Origin: Rhexocercosporidium sp. MPI-PUGE-AT-0058
Taxonomy: Eukaryota > Ascomycota > Leotiomycetes > Helotiales
NCBI GenBank assembly: GCA_020746875.1
Contig: JAGTJL010000010.1
Span: 1,054,001 to 1,118,000, forward strand
Length of the DNA: 64,000 bases
Reading direction: 5' to 3'
Below, piece after piece: positions 11,298 to 23,900 of this stretch; the stretch's first letter is position 1, and each line of letters begins with the position of its first letter. A program made the position numbers and the translations under genes. The notes under the pieces are model-generated. The model was not told the DNA's origin. It made no database searches and saw nothing but the letters and a program-made list of their open reading frames with translations.

Positions 11298-12381
11298 CTT
11301 GATCTGGATCTATCTGTGCTCTACTTCTCCCATATGTCGGTCTTTCTTGCTGCGCCTGACTCGATGACGGCGATTGAGTGTTGCTGGTGTGATGAATTAA
11401 TTCCCAGCTGGGAGAGACCGATGGGTAGGGTCTCGCAAGACGTATAAGCCGCAGGTCACTGACCGCTCGTCGTTGAATACAATTGTAGATAATTGTAGCT
11501 TCTATGGAAGACTGGTGTCAACGTCCACCTGGAATGTAGAGGCTCACGCTCGCTTCGGGCCGGAACTGGGACCAGCCAATTGAACCCCTGTACTGTACGT
11601 CTCTGACGGAATATCATTGGGTGGTGTCACCGGGACTTTAAACGCCTTGCCTTTATCTACACCGCAGGTACCTTAGATAGTTTCAGTGCTTGGAGGATGG
11701 CCACATTGGACAGAAATACGGACTGGGCATTTAAAAGCCAATGGTCCAATACCTCTCCGCAAGCGCCTTCAGCCCATTCGTACGCCTGGTTCTGTAATAT
11801 ACTCAGAGTCAAAACTTTGAATAAGAAAAAGAACAAGACTTAATAGGAAAAATAACATTAGTCGTTCTTGCCCCAGCCCTCTCTCTTCTCGGAAGATACG
11901 ATTGCCATTGAGCCACGCAACCTAAGTCCTCTTTCTCAGCCCCTGGATCGCCCGCAAGTGCTTTCTCCCTGCTCTATTGTCGATGGATCGTACTCATACG
12001 AAGTACAACCTCGACGGTGGTTTGCAGGTGTCTTGAACATGAGGTCGGGGGCAGGAGTTAGCACCGAACCAAGAGGCAGAAGGCTGCAGATAGAGTATGG
12101 GAGGCAAGCCTGGGTTTTGTGTTGTTTTCCAAGTCCAACTTCCCAAGCAATTCTGCAGCCCTCTGACAAGTTGGGGCCACTTATGAATTTCAAATGAACT
12201 GGAGCTGTTGTTTGGTTACTGAATTAATACCATTGTTGTCAAGTTGTTCCTTGGGTATTGTGAGTGAGGCATACGGAGTAAGCAAGGAAGTGTGGCCTCA
12301 CCCCTGTCACCCTGTTGCGCTAAAATTCATGATGGAATTCCTAGCTCCAAAAAAAAGTTGCGACTGTAGAAAAGCTCCCGG
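11298..12381. promoter_or_regulatory. Divergent intergenic region between TLC gene and TRM2
   Basis: About 1.1 kb separating two genes that start in opposite directions. Small open frames (e.g. 11868-12197 plus) are mirrored on the other strand and show no domain. Presumably both promoters. Confidence 0.5.
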
Positions 12382-14250
12382 ATGTCACTGATTTACTCAC
12401 AGCGTCATTCCTTCGCCTTCTCAATTCAACGATACCTCCAGATGTTGCAATGCTCTAGACAAATTCCCAGACTTTTCAAAGCCAACACATTGTCGACAAG
12501 AAACTACACGCAAGCATTTAACTTTCGCTCAATGGAGGCTGCGGAACAACTCCCCCGAGGGGGAGGTCAGAGGCAGGAATTTAGGAAGAGGTTGGCGCAG
12601 GGAGGGAGAGGACCGAAGAGACAAAGAACGAGAAAGGAGAAGCCCGCAAAGGAAGGAGACGAGGTTCTGCTTGCAGATGTTCGAGCTCTTTTCGCAAAGC
12701 AGAAACTCACAGACACAACCAAACCCGAACCCTACCAGGCTGCAGAACCACCAAGCACGAAAACTGAGGAGGCGCATACCGAAGAGGAATTGAACGCAGG
12801 GGATTCTTTCATCAATGGCACATCTGGACTGCCAGAACCGTTCACAGAGACGGAGGTTGAGGTGCTGGAAATATCTTCAACAGGCGACGGGCTTGCAAAA
12901 CACCCTTCCTCGAACCAAATATACGTGGTACCTTTCGGCACACCTGGGGATATTCTCAAAGTGAAGGTCATAAGGCATTTCGAAGACCAGCATTACTCTA
13001 CAGCAGATTTTGTGTCGGTGGTGAAGGCAGGACCTCTTCGAGATGACAGTCGAGTCAACTGCCAATATTTCAGCAGGTGTTCTGGATGCCAATTCCAAAT
13101 GCTCGACTACTCAGAACAATTGAAGCACAAGAAGACGATCGTGGAGAAGGCGTTTAAGAATTTTTCAGACTTACCTCCTGAGTTGATCCCTCTGATTGGA
13201 GACACAATTGGTAGTCCGCTACAATATGGATACCGAACGAAACTCACGCCCCATTTCGACGGACCCCCAGGATATATCAGCAAGAAGGATAAGATGAGAG
13301 GCCAGAGGAATTACTTTGAGAAAGCGCCAGATATTGGATTCATGCAGAAGGGATTGAAGAAGACGTTGGATATTGAGGATTGCCCAATCGGAACCGATGC
13401 GGTTAGAATGGGAATGAAGAGAGAACGGATACGAGTCGGGATGGAATTGGCCAAATACAGCAGGGGAGCCACAATCCTGCTGCGCGAGAGCACAATGAGG
13501 GTACAAAACGACGATAATGCGGCTTGCCAGATATTACCAGACACCATCAAGACCGCAACTGCAACACATACAGACTTCAAGTCTTGCGTTACAGACAACA
13601 ACGGCAATTCAACCGAGTATATTGACGATTTCGTCTTCACCAGTATTGCTGGGTCTTTCTTCCAGAATAACAACTCCATCCTCCCACCGTTCACGCAATA
13701 CATCAGAGACCATATCATGCCACCTACTCCATCTACGGGACCTCCTATCAAATATCTCATTGATGCGTACTCCGGATCAGGACTATTCACAATCACCCTC
13801 TCATCCCTCTTCACCACTTCGGTTGGTATCGATATCTCTGCCGCCTCCATCACTTCCGCACGAGAGAACGCGAAGCTTAACAATCTGCCGCCATCACAAT
13901 GTACATTCATCGCCGCCGATGCGCCGGAGTTGTTCAAATCCGTCACTTATCCTAAAGATGAGACGGTCGTTGTGATTGATCCTCCGAGAAAAGGATGCGA
14001 TGAAAGTTTCTTGTCACAGTTGCTGAGCTTCGGGCCTAGGAGAGTGGTGTACGTGAGTTGTAACGTGCATACGCAGGCTAGGGATGTGGGGGTGTTGGTT
14101 AGAGGGATGGAAAATGGAGGGACGAGGTATGAAATTGAGAGTCTGAGAGGGTTTGATTTCTTCCCTCAGACTGGTCATGTGGAAGGTGTCTGTGTGCTCA
14201 GTAGAGTGGAAGACGCTGAAGCGGACGTATTAGCAGAAAAAGTTTGGTGA
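12382..14250 (+). CDS. TRM2: tRNA (uracil-5-)-methyltransferase Trm2
   Basis: SAM-dependent enzyme that makes m5U54 (ribothymidine) in tRNA. Single exon, 622 residues. Order of elements: an Arg/Ser-rich N-terminus that could be a mitochondrial presequence, a basic linker, a TRAM-like domain (about 155-225), a cysteine cluster NCQYFSRCSGCQF (about 231-243), the SAM-binding motif DAYSGSGLFT near 461, the DPPRKGCDESF motif near 532, the catalytic-Cys motif VYVSCN near 557, and GHVEGV near the end with the catalytic Glu. All key family residues are present. In-frame Met codons at 12442 and 12532 could give a shorter nuclear/cytosolic form, a common way to dual-target Trm2; this is inference. Confidence in function is high. 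Confidence 0.93.
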   Translation: MSLIYSQRHSFAFSIQRYLQMLQCSRQIPRLFKANTLSTRNYTQAFNFRSMEAAEQLPRGGGQRQEFRKRLAQGGRGPKRQRTRKEKPAKEGDEVLLADVRALFAKQKLTDTTKPEPYQAAEPPSTKTEEAHTEEELNAGDSFINGTSGLPEPFTETEVEVLEISSTGDGLAKHPSSNQIYVVPFGTPGDILKVKVIRHFEDQHYSTADFVSVVKAGPLRDDSRVNCQYFSRCSGCQFQMLDYSEQLKHKKTIVEKAFKNFSDLPPELIPLIGDTIGSPLQYGYRTKLTPHFDGPPGYISKKDKMRGQRNYFEKAPDIGFMQKGLKKTLDIEDCPIGTDAVRMGMKRERIRVGMELAKYSRGATILLRESTMRVQNDDNAACQILPDTIKTATATHTDFKSCVTDNNGNSTEYIDDFVFTSIAGSFFQNNNSILPPFTQYIRDHIMPPTPSTGPPIKYLIDAYSGSGLFTITLSSLFTTSVGIDISAASITSARENAKLNNLPPSQCTFIAADAPELFKSVTYPKDETVVVIDPPRKGCDESFLSQLLSFGPRRVVYVSCNVHTQARDVGVLVRGMENGGTRYEIESLRGFDFFPQTGHVEGVCVLSRVEDAEADVLAEKVW

Positions 14251-14639
14251 AGATAAATCTTTGTTGAAATACACCCATCTATCAGGTATTTTGATCCATA
14301 GCAGTGGGATTTACTGGTGCCAAGGTCCCAGCAATCCAGATTTGGAACACGTCCACATGGCTTAAACCATGAAGACTTAATTTTTTGCTATCCATTGATC
14401 ATTGCTTTCTGTATTCTCTCTCATTCTTTCTATTCAAGTGATATGGCCCTTCATTCTCTCATAAATGTTAGCCAGGGGGGCTCAACTGCTGTTGTGGCAG
14501 GAACCAAATCATATTAGCCGAAGGGCAGAACGAGAGATCGTCTTATAGCTTGTTTCTGAGATTGAAATTGACCGCTCTACTAGACTAAAGCATTGAATTA
14601 TTTCTCACAATCACAGCTGCTAATGTACCGGGCCAGCCA
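14251..14639. other. Intergenic, 3' region of TRM2
   Basis: About 390 bases after the TRM2 stop, AT-rich, with no ORF of note before the decayed PAQR copy begins. Confidence 0.5.
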
Positions 14640-15090
14640 CGTTCCACATCTTCACAGTGAGGCGGTCTTGAAATCAGACAACCAGCTCGATTATCTCGGT
14701 GATTAGATCTTGATATGGGAATGCTCCGTCCCAACAGTCTTTATTAGCTTCCATTGCGATGCGGAATCGCAGAGATGCTACTAGATTACAATTTATCCTT
14801 TCGTTCACTCCTCTATTCTACAACACTCAAACACCCTCAAAAAAAGTAAACGCACTCGCTCAAAAACCACAGGTCACAGTACTAGCCGCTCTCTGTATAT
14901 CGGTTAAATCCCTACCGCGCTTCCAATATCCTCGATTAAGATCTTGGAGAGCAGCTATGTTTCACTCATAGAAATCCTGGATAACGCACCAGATCGGAGG
15001 AACAGTTTCATTTTGCCTAGTTCCAGAGACCTGGATGTGTGTGCTCCTAGATAGCAGGAGATCTAACAATATTCTGTGCTTGGTTTGGAG
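14640..15090 (+). pseudogene. Decayed PAQR-family gene copy
   Basis: Conceptual translation in shifting frames recovers a chain of PAQR landmarks in the right order: a FHIF start (14642-14653), QLDYLG (14682-14699), ILIWECSVPTVF (from 14708), a CDAE motif near 14767, then LPRFQYPRLRSWRAAM (14913-14960) and VPETW (15020-15034). The intact relative at 4793-6189 has FHIFGNH, NQLDYLGIVILMWG, LHPRFRHPHLRPWRAAM and VPERW. In-frame stops (TAG after QLDYLGD, TAG after AAMFHS), at least one frameshift, and loss of the central transmembrane helices show it is dead. The segments before VTVLAAL and before VPETW still end in acceptor-like CACAG and CCTAG at the same places as introns of the live gene, so it arose by DNA duplication, not from a spliced transcript. 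Confidence 0.75.
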
Positions 15091-15720
15091 ATGTCGTGAT
15101 TGTGTCATCAAATATCCAGTAAAGAGTTGATATTATCTGAGTGAAGACTTACAGCCGAAGCTTTACTACACACCACCGTGGATCCCCATCATGACAACTA
15201 TGAAAATTAAACTATCCTACCACTAGCTCCTGCAATATCAAACAGCCTCACTCGAGCCATGATGCCTTCAATTGGTGGCCCACAAAGCGTAGGGACGTCA
15301 GTCAGTAGCGATCTCAACATCACCCTCGAGCCCCTTTAGCATTCTCGCTTAACCCAAGCCGCTCTCTAAGTCTTGACGTCGATGATCGGAAGCCAGTCAC
15401 TTCACCTCATATCGATCTTATCTTGACACACCCGAATACGACAGTACTTCGAGAAAAAGAACTGTTTTGAAAAGGTAAATCACATCCAATCAAGTCAAGT
15501 TGCGACCTAGTCTGGCATCCCTTCTCTCCCACCTGTCTTAGTGGCGAATGTGAGCATCATCAACAATTGTCCAATGGCGTCGGCTAAATTGTCTCTGGGG
15601 TAGGAGATGTTTGAAGAAAGTCTATAAGTAGATACCAATATCCTTCTCGGATTCCCTTCAGATCATATAATAACCCCAAACACACTTGCGATTACCTCTG
15701 CTTGCTCAACATCCATAACT
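15091..15720. promoter_or_regulatory. Upstream region of the CHZ-like gene
   Basis: About 630 bases with no ORF. A TATA-like TATAAGTA at 15622-15629 sits about 90 bases before the start codon at 15721. Confidence 0.45.
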
Positions 15721-16081
15721 ATGTCTTCCGATATTCCTCAAGGCGACGCGCAAGACAACGACTACGTCTCCAGACCTGGTCAGAACGAGGCTGTAATTCT
15801 CGTCCAACCTGGTGATGCACCTGTCGAGAGCGGCATCGACGCCGACGTTGCTGATAGCGACGAGCAGCTCGGTAGGTATCAAATACTATTCTTCATCGTG
15901 TTACAACTACAACAAAGTTTCGAATGCTAACAGATTAACAGCACGCGATGACAACGAAACGATTGATGAATCAAACATCATAGGCGAGAAGACCAGGCAC
16001 GCTAAGCCTACTGGGTTGTACAGGGAGCCAGGTGATGAGGAAGGATTGCCAGGACCTGATGACGGAACGAGCAACAACTAG
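15721..16081 (+). CDS. Small acidic protein with a CHZ-like (histone chaperone) motif
   Basis: Two exons, 15721-15871 and 15942-16081, with a 70-nt intron (GTAGGT donor, GCTAACAG branch region, ACAG acceptor); 96 residues. The protein is highly acidic and disordered. It opens MSSDIPQGDAQDNDYVSR, has a DADVADSDEQLARDDNE stretch across the junction, then IDESNIIGEKTRHAKPTG and a closing EPGDEEGLPGPDDGT. The IDxSNIIxxxTR core resembles the CHZ motif of Chz1, the H2A.Z-H2B nuclear chaperone, but the protein is shorter and the trailing GDEEGLPGP block is distinct; this version recurs in ascomycetes in my recollection. A role in histone H2A.Z handling is therefore plausible, not shown. Confidence 0.75.
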
Positions 16082-19000
16082 ATTGTATCCCTATTCTGTA
16101 TTTCGAGCTAGACGAGAGGATGGGGTACTATGGATGGTTGATCAGGAGTAATACCAGAACAATTATATCCTCCCTTTCTTCCTGATATTTTTGACCTTGT
16201 CAAACGCATCTAAAAGTAACCCTCGCAACGCTTCTCCTGCACACTCGCCAATTACTATCTCCAATGCATCCTGCCAATTTCTTCTCCATTGTTGTACACA
16301 GTGGACTCACCTCTCATTCCATTAAAACCTGTAATGTACCATGCCCTCCATCATTTCCTAGCCTTTCCTCCATTATTTAAGCACACGTTATGGTGGAGCA
16401 TTTGAGGTGGCAGGAGTGGTAGATAAAATGAGCGAGAATTTGGAGTCGATACTTCACATTTCGTTTTCCACATCAACGCCAACAGGAATCCATTAAAACT
16501 ACAATCAAACAAGCCAATGACAAACCTAGCGAGAGAGCATCTATTTCCATGTCATCTCCCCACCCTTGACGAAGTCTGTGACGAAGCAAATAAATTCATT
16601 TTCCCGTTCACTTGCCAACCTAGAAACCCCACTACCTTTCGCTTAATCTCGATTACTATTCTCGAGACCTCCATCAAAACAGTGAAGTGTGCAATCGGCT
16701 GAGTTGAACTGAATTCTAACTTCTGGATTTATTGAGTTGAGCCTCCGAGGCGATTTCTCTGCGATGGCTCTGCTGCGGCCGGTGAATGGGCTCGTGGCGA
16801 ACTGGTTTGCTGGTCAAAGGCTCGGAATATTCATTCGCTTGCTTGGCTTGTTTTCCCCGAACCCGAATTACGAAGAAGTTCTATGACCGAAGGTCAGCTA
16901 ACTAGACTCAACAAATACAGCCACGGCATCTTTCGGTCCTTTCTTCAAGCTCTTGTTGTGAACTAGGACGTCCTCAAGACTGATTCCTTGGGGTAACATG
17001 GTCGAAGTTTTAGCCGAGCGTATCAAAACATACAAGAGCACAAGGTGCAGTAAGAGTTCTATTGAAGGACTCTGACCAAATGCCAACATTTCGGGGGAAA
17101 TTCTCTGGAATAGATGTGGATTTTCAGATAGAAATATCGGAGTTACAACTGGCGTAGAGATATCTCAAGTAACCCGGTGTGATTTAGTGCTGATGCAAAA
17201 AAGGTTGACAATGGGAACTTAGACAAGAAGCAAGGTGAGCTGAGAAGCATACTTAGTCCCCACCCACATAAACATCTCTTAGGAAACGATCCTGGGTCCC
17301 ACATTTTCATGCAAATAGATTACAAACATAGCCTTTAATGGTTTTTTTAACAAGAGTTTTCCACTTGAGCAAGTTAGACCTGGCGAAAATGGAAGCACAA
17401 TTACTTTAAAACTTGAGATTAGAGTAGGTGGAGAAGGACTTCCTAGAAAGTGATAATCCTCAAGTAGAATTTTCGGTGATATGGGATACAGCTAAACAGT
17501 CTCGCTTGAATTCAACTGGCACATGCACACCAAACAAACAAACGACCCGTGATATCCAGCCCAAGATAAACTACTCAGGTACTCCTCGAACGGTGACGTC
17601 AAAATGTCCCAAGCATCCTCATGACTCCTCACTGAAGAAAGCCATGTGATACAAACGTGATTCTGCCGCTATCACATGCCATCCCAATCTGAGACAAAAA
17701 GAAGCCACCCAATTGTGACAGCAACATCATCACCTCCACCTCTGCCGCCACCCACCCAAAATTAAACCAGGAAACTTACAAGACAAATAACAAAGATTCC
17801 GGGCGGCACGCCGCAGCCGCAGCACGCAGCGAGGCAACAATCCGGGGCAAGACCCCTACCCTACTTGGAGGTACTGTATGCGCCCAACGAGCGGGAGCGA
17901 TGCATTTACTGGTACAATAACTCGCTGGCTTGTTGGCTCGCATCGCCCACCGCCAGTTCGCATCGTCACATCACATCACACCGACACTCAAAGTGAGGGC
18001 GAACGACAGCCAGCCAGCCCGCCAGCCAGCACATCTCCCAAGGTGCCCGACTGCGCAATTCATCAATAGTTCTATTTGATGAAATTCGATACGAGGATTT
18101 TGTACACGCCATCGAGAAGCCTGGGAAGCCTGGAAAGCCTCATCCATTCAATCACTCGCTGTCGCACACGTCACAAAATCGCTATGCCGAGGCGCGCGAT
18201 GCAAGATTTCTATAGGATGGGATGTGAAGCAGAATCATGAGATGAGTCCGTATAGTACAGAGGTAAAACCAGGAAAAGGAGGTGAAGGAGAGAGAGAGTG
18301 AGTCAAACCAAGGAGTGTATGGTTGACGACCTGTCACAAGGCCACAGGTCATGTTTGGAGTTTTATTGTACGAAGTTAGGCGACATCGGTTCTGAGTGTT
18401 GCTATTCGTAAATGCTTCTTCAGTTTGCTTCGCCTGGACTAGATCATTAAACACTCTACTTCGCCCATCCAGAGGCAGACTGATGACCTATCCGTTTGAT
18501 ACCTCCTTGGAAGCCTGTGACAGGAGAGCATGATTGCCTAACCTCTCCGTAGTACGCAAGTGCGTTCTTTTTATTATTCCAGGCATCCGCGGCATTGCTT
18601 GATCAGTCCGGGAGGACTAGTATTGATAAACTAACTGATTGTTATTTTCCCCGTGAACAAATAACAGGTAAGCAATGAGTACCTCCACGACACCTCCGGC
18701 ATAGGAATGGAAGAATGCGACCTGAAGCTAGTGTCGTGTACGTGGGGTACGAAAATGCCTTTTGAGTACAGAGCGGGGGTTGGTGGGGGTGGGGGTTTAC
18801 ACTTTTCGCCTCCGCTCACGGCTTCATGAGAAACGTGGAGGGACCGAGTACTTACACAGTGCAAAAACCCCACGCTTTGCGACGATCACAAAACGAAAAC
18901 GAGCTTGTGTCTCTTGTCGTATTCGCTATCGTGCCATGCCTGCTACAGGATCTAGATTCCCACGTTCTAAATCCTGCTGGCGGAAGGGAGGGAGTGGGTG

Positions 19001-20449
19001 AAACAGTAAAGGGGAGGCAGTAAGGGAGGGATGGATGGATGAATGAGTTGTTTTTGTTTTCTTTCGTTACAGTTACTTGATCATTGTGACTGTAACCCTA
19101 GGACCCCAAAGGGTCTTTATCCCACACCCAGATGGTAGTATCGGTGATTACAGTAATACTTTGTAACGAGTGACAAAGAGTGAGTAGAAAAAGAAGTGTG
19201 CGAAGTCCATAGGTATAGGAACTGGATGAGGAAAGTCGGAGTGTAGACCACCGCTGAATCGCCATGACTAGATTCCTGACTCCTCCATGACTCTCTCTCT
19301 CTCTCTCTCTCTCTCTCGGGCGGCGGTCTGAGCCCTCCTCCCATAGCCATTTCGTTTGACTTGACTTGAGTTCAGGCTCTTTGTTTGGCTTAATAAGGTT
19401 TCGTTTCCAGTAGCGGCGGGCGGAACTCGCGATGTTTGCTTCCTAGCTTCTCTTCCAGAACATTACGAGGTAGAGTACCAACCATACTGGCACAACACGA
19501 CACGACACGACACGGCGGAAAAGTGCATGGGCTTCCGGATGGGATATTAAAAACTCTAACCAAGTAAAATCCGATTGAAAATCCCACCTCCTAACCAGAA
19601 GGGTCGCGGGAAGCCTCATCCAGAGCCAGGACGCAAAGCCAGCAGAGGAGGGAAAACAAGCCAGCGGTGCAGCACAAAGGTGGGCAGCGCAAAAGCGAGG
19701 GAAGAGCGAAACGGCGGTGACAGAACGCATTCCGCAATCCCATAGGCTCATCTCGTGGGGGGGAGGGCCACCCAGACACCTAGACCTTTTGAACCTGGGA
19801 CGGTGAGAATACCGCCTCGTTGCTCCTGGAGGCCTGCTCGCCCAACCGGAAGGTCGTCGTCCAGCGGTCAGACGGGAGCTGCGTGCCAGTGCTGAATAGG
19901 GTGCGTGTGAATGGTGGAAATCTAGTCATGTTTGCGTGGATATGTCGACTGGTTTGTTGCTTTTTGGCTTCCCGCCGGATGCAGCACGCGCACCGCCGCG
20001 CTGCTTTGCGGTGCGGTGCGGTGCGTTCCAGACGATAGGTTGTAGGTAGATATAACTGATTCAGTTCCTTACCTGGCCTCGATGCCTCCTGATGAATGAA
20101 GCAAACTTAAGAAACAAGAATCCCCGGACTTGTCACACCGTCGTCTGACTCTTTGCTTCTGAAATAAATCACTTATATTTGACCGCTGCCCTGTTGTCAT
20201 TTCCCGGAACTTCGCTCACGCAAGGCTTACTGTTACCCAAGAGAGCACATACTCAGCCTCGGCGTTGTCGATACAGTACAGCACATACGAAGGAAATCCC
20301 ACCGAAAGAACACCGAATTACGCATTCTGACTCTTACTGCATCACATCAAAAGTCCTGCTGTGTCAGACAGCCCAACAAACCGGTTTTCCACCTACAAGA
20401 ACAGAACGACTTCGCGCGCAGACAAGAAACAACAAGAAGGACGATCATC
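16082..20449. other. 4.4-kb gene-poor region
   Basis: No open frame here has a recognisable domain or paired splice signals. Simple repeats are present: a CT run (19291-19317), a CACGA pentamer run (about 19491-19515) and GCGGT repeats (about 20004-20023). The right end should be the promoter and leader of the gene at 20450. An unannotated non-coding transcript is possible but unsupported. Confidence 0.55.
19291..19317. repeat. CT dinucleotide microsatellite
   Basis: Uninterrupted run of about 13 CT units. Confidence 0.9.
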
Positions 20450-20935
20450 ATGTATTTCTCATTCTCGCCATCGCCGCCCGCTACTTCCTACTCCACCTTA
20501 CCCATGGCCATCCCATCTTCGTCCACCTCTAGGCCACAGTCGCCTTCCTGCGCCTACCCTTCATGGCCGCGTCGCTCATCTCTATCCTCAAACTCCAGCT
20601 CTGGCTGTGAAGACGAGGCGATACATTCAAGTTCCTACATCACAGACGAGGAACTCTTCCCCTGCGTCTTCGACGATGCTGAACAAGACTGCACGCCGCC
20701 CGCCACACCTAGCCTTGGCCTCAGCAGATCCCCCGCGTCCCCAAGTATGATGTGCGAAGCACGGATAGTGGTCAACAACGGGTCGTTGATGAGAGAGTTG
20801 GTCGCGGAAGAGAAGGCGAAGAAGGAGCGCAGCAGGCGCCGCAAGAGCAGCAGCAGTTCAAGGAAGTCGAGGAGTTCGAGTGCGGCGAGCAACAAGAGCA
20901 AACATATGAGCCCAATTCAGGAAGTTGTGGAATGA
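20450..20935 (+). CDS. Small conserved ascomycete protein with YITDEELFPCVFDD motif
   Basis: Single exon, 161 residues, starting MYFSFSPSPPATS after a leader rich in A and C. The first half is Ser/Pro-rich and disordered, followed by the acidic block SSYITDEELFPCVFDD, then a CTPPATPSLGLSRSP stretch. A short predicted helix, SLMRELVAEEKAKKERS, runs into an R/K/S-rich tail ending KHMSPIQEVVE. I recall this motif order from other filamentous ascomycetes, where the protein is uncharacterised. The basic Ser-rich tail would suit nuclear location or nucleic-acid binding, but nothing shows this directly. It stands alone between two 4-kb gene-poor stretches, suggesting a long regulatory region. Function unknown. 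Confidence 0.72.
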   Translation: MYFSFSPSPPATSYSTLPMAIPSSSTSRPQSPSCAYPSWPRRSSLSSNSSSGCEDEAIHSSSYITDEELFPCVFDDAEQDCTPPATPSLGLSRSPASPSMMCEARIVVNNGSLMRELVAEEKAKKERSRRRKSSSSSRKSRSSSAASNKSKHMSPIQEVVE

Positions 20936-23900
20936 GTAGAATGGTTGTGACGTGGGGTCTATCGGAGACTCTATAATGGTAAGATACTCACTCTCTCGCT
21001 TGCTCGATATCGAGCTACGAGTTGTTCCCAGCCATCTTTTGTTGGTGGTCATTATCGCGCATCTTGCTGACGACATGAAAGACATTATCATCGAATATGC
21101 AAGGCAGGGAAATGAAATCGCCTGAGCATCGCATCGCGTCCGCGCCTCGCACATCCGCCTATTGTGTCCTCTTTGAGGCAAGAAAGACGAATCGCCTTGA
21201 TCCGATCCGCCTGAAAAAGAAAGGGCATGAAGCGGTCAACAGCCGATAGCATGAAGACAAGATGCGCTCGAGCACGGTCGCGAACCGAGTATTCCTCACC
21301 TGGATGATCCGCATCAGCCGAAATCACAGCCATCCATCCTTATCGATTGGGAAAGCGGAGTCTCCCATCCTTCGCCTAGGGTATCGCTATCGATTACTGT
21401 CGAGTACCGGAGCGAGACGACGGCGAGGCAGACTTTCTCGTCTATCGCATCCCGATGGAGGTTAAATTGGGTTTCTGTTCTTCAGCAGATTAGAGTCGGC
21501 ATTGATGTCTCATCTCGTTTCGGAACATCCCTCAATGAATCGATATGCGAAGCGGCGAAGCCGTCATTGTGGAGATGGGGAGGGATGAGTGTTGGTGTTG
21601 TTGGTTTCAATGCTACTGTATCGTCTGTCTTGAACTGAGTTGGTTAGTTGGTGTGCCTTGCGGGAGTGGTATTGGCATGGCTGGCATGGGCATGGCATGA
21701 TTGCGAACAATGGCCCGTCCCGTGAGGGACGGAAGGTTGAGTTGAAGAAGGGCAGGGATGTGAAAGAAGGTTAACGAGAGGGGAGGCGAGGCGAGACGAC
21801 GGCGGGGGGAGCTGGTCTGTGATCGTCCCCCTCCACAGTTCGCGACCAGATCTTCAACCGGTGTTTGGAAGACTGGACGAACAATTGAACAATTACAGTA
21901 GTATCGTCAATAGTCACACACGGGAAGATGTGACTGAGCAATGAAATTTCATCCTGAATCATAATCAACCTCCTTTGCGTCAATAGTCAGTGTGAAAGAT
22001 CTTCTCATCGTGAATTTTCCTGGATGTCCTACCTATGAGATCTTGGAGCGAGTGTGTGCCAATATGCAGAAAAGAGCCACAGGGGCCCCTGGTCTGGCAC
22101 GCACCGGCGCACCCCCCAAGAGGAGCGGTAAGGAATAACCCTAGTCTTGATGGAGGGGTCTCTAAGCGCCGACACTTGTCAGTCTCGAATTGTGTGAAAG
22201 CTTCCAGGTCTTCCAGAGAGCCAATCAGAAAATAGAATTAAACGAATTTCTTGTCTTTGTGCCCAATCATCAAACGAGCCTCGACTCTTTTCTTAGACAG
22301 AACGCATTGATTTGGAAGAAGCCCAAAGAGCTTTGCGAAGCAGGAACCGCAGTCTCTTCTGTTGTGACCTTGAAATGTGTGATGTGATATGGACTGGTCC
22401 AGGCGGGAACGCCTTGAGGTAACGTAGGACAGGCTACGATACGATACCACACCCTGGTGTAGAATGGTGTGGTATGGTGGATTTCTCCTCCATGGTTGGT
22501 AAAAGCAGGTACAGGACACCAGAAAATTCGACTGGGTGGACTAGGTGCGTCGCAGGGAACTCTACAACTTGCACCTAATATATGAGAAACAACCTGGTGG
22601 TTCCATTTACTCGTCGCCATTGCCTAATTGTCCAAACAAAACACAATGGGGACGATCCATCCACCTACCCCGCGGTGGCCTTTGCGCTGGCCAGCATGAT
22701 GAGACTGAAGATCTCGGGATTCGTGCGGTGCATTGCTGTGCTGCGGTGCTGTGCCAGCGGGAAGTGACTGAGCTTTGACACTCGTGCAGCGGGAGACTTG
22801 CGATGTCACACATTCGACTTTTAGGCTTGCAATAAATAATATGAGCAAAATACTCCAACGGTCAAGTAAGATTGGAAGATAACGATAAACACGGATGACG
22901 GACGACGGATGATATCCGAGAGGAAGTTGAACGAGGAGGATGGATGGGGTCACAACAATAGTGTCGTCAATGCCAGAGACCCCTGAATATCTCCATTTCC
23001 ATCACATCACATCTGCCAAGTTTGCATACAGCTGGACGACTTTGTCGACTCCATTATTGACAGAGCCCTTGAAGTATTGCAGGCCCTTTCATAGTAGTTA
23101 TGCTTGTCTTGTCTTGAAGGATCACGAACAGCGGGGGGGTTGCTTCGAGTTAGAGAGCTTTCTGAGCGCCACAACAGCCTCCCAACCCCTCATTTTCCTA
23201 TTGAACGTGAACATTAAGACGCTCATGCTCATGTTCATGCTGGCCATGGCACAACGCTGGCTCGGGCTGCATGGTGACGGGTACGGCTCACATCGGAGTC
23301 ACACTTTGGAAATGAACCTGGAAATAGAACTGCGATTCAACGGTCCCACTACTGCCACTAGCACAGGACTAGAAGAAGGAAGCGAACGAAAATGCTCCGG
23401 TTTCGTAGAAAAGGAGACAAAGAGAGTGGAACGGCGGCGGGACTTAAAGGGTTTGAGCGAGAGAGGGAGAGTCGGGAGTTACCAGTCACCACGACTTTGT
23501 AGACGCTGGACTCGAGGTTTAGTAGTCTTTGGGGGTCCTCTCTCAGGCGTGGATGTGTTGGCCAAATGGGACGATATAGCGCATTTCTGGATCTCAGGGC
23601 GCTTCTGGTCGGTGATAGGCCAGACGGGGGTGATTGAGAGTTGCCTCTTGCATACGGGGCGGACAGTGGTGGTTGAGCTTGCACCAATCAGCGGCCAGAG
23701 GTTCCTTGTCCCCTTTTTTGTCGGCTGTCACTAGCTGGCCCCACGCCGCCGTCGACGACGTCCAAAGCCAATCCCCATGACTTCTCGGCCGGTCACGACC
23801 TAAACATCACCAACCACCAGTCCGCAGCCCATGTCGGATGCTTCATGCCTCCTCGTGCCTCATGCCTCTTTCGCATCCTTGAACGACCCGAATATGAGAT

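Noticed and set aside
13311..13946. 211-codon minus-strand open frame opposite TRM2
   Set aside because: Lies fully antisense to the TRM2 methyltransferase domain; a shadow frame.
22940..23734. 264-codon plus-strand open frame
   Set aside because: Long for chance, but no recognisable domain, no splice context and composition like the surrounding non-coding sequence; an overlapping frame of 109 codons exists on the other strand.
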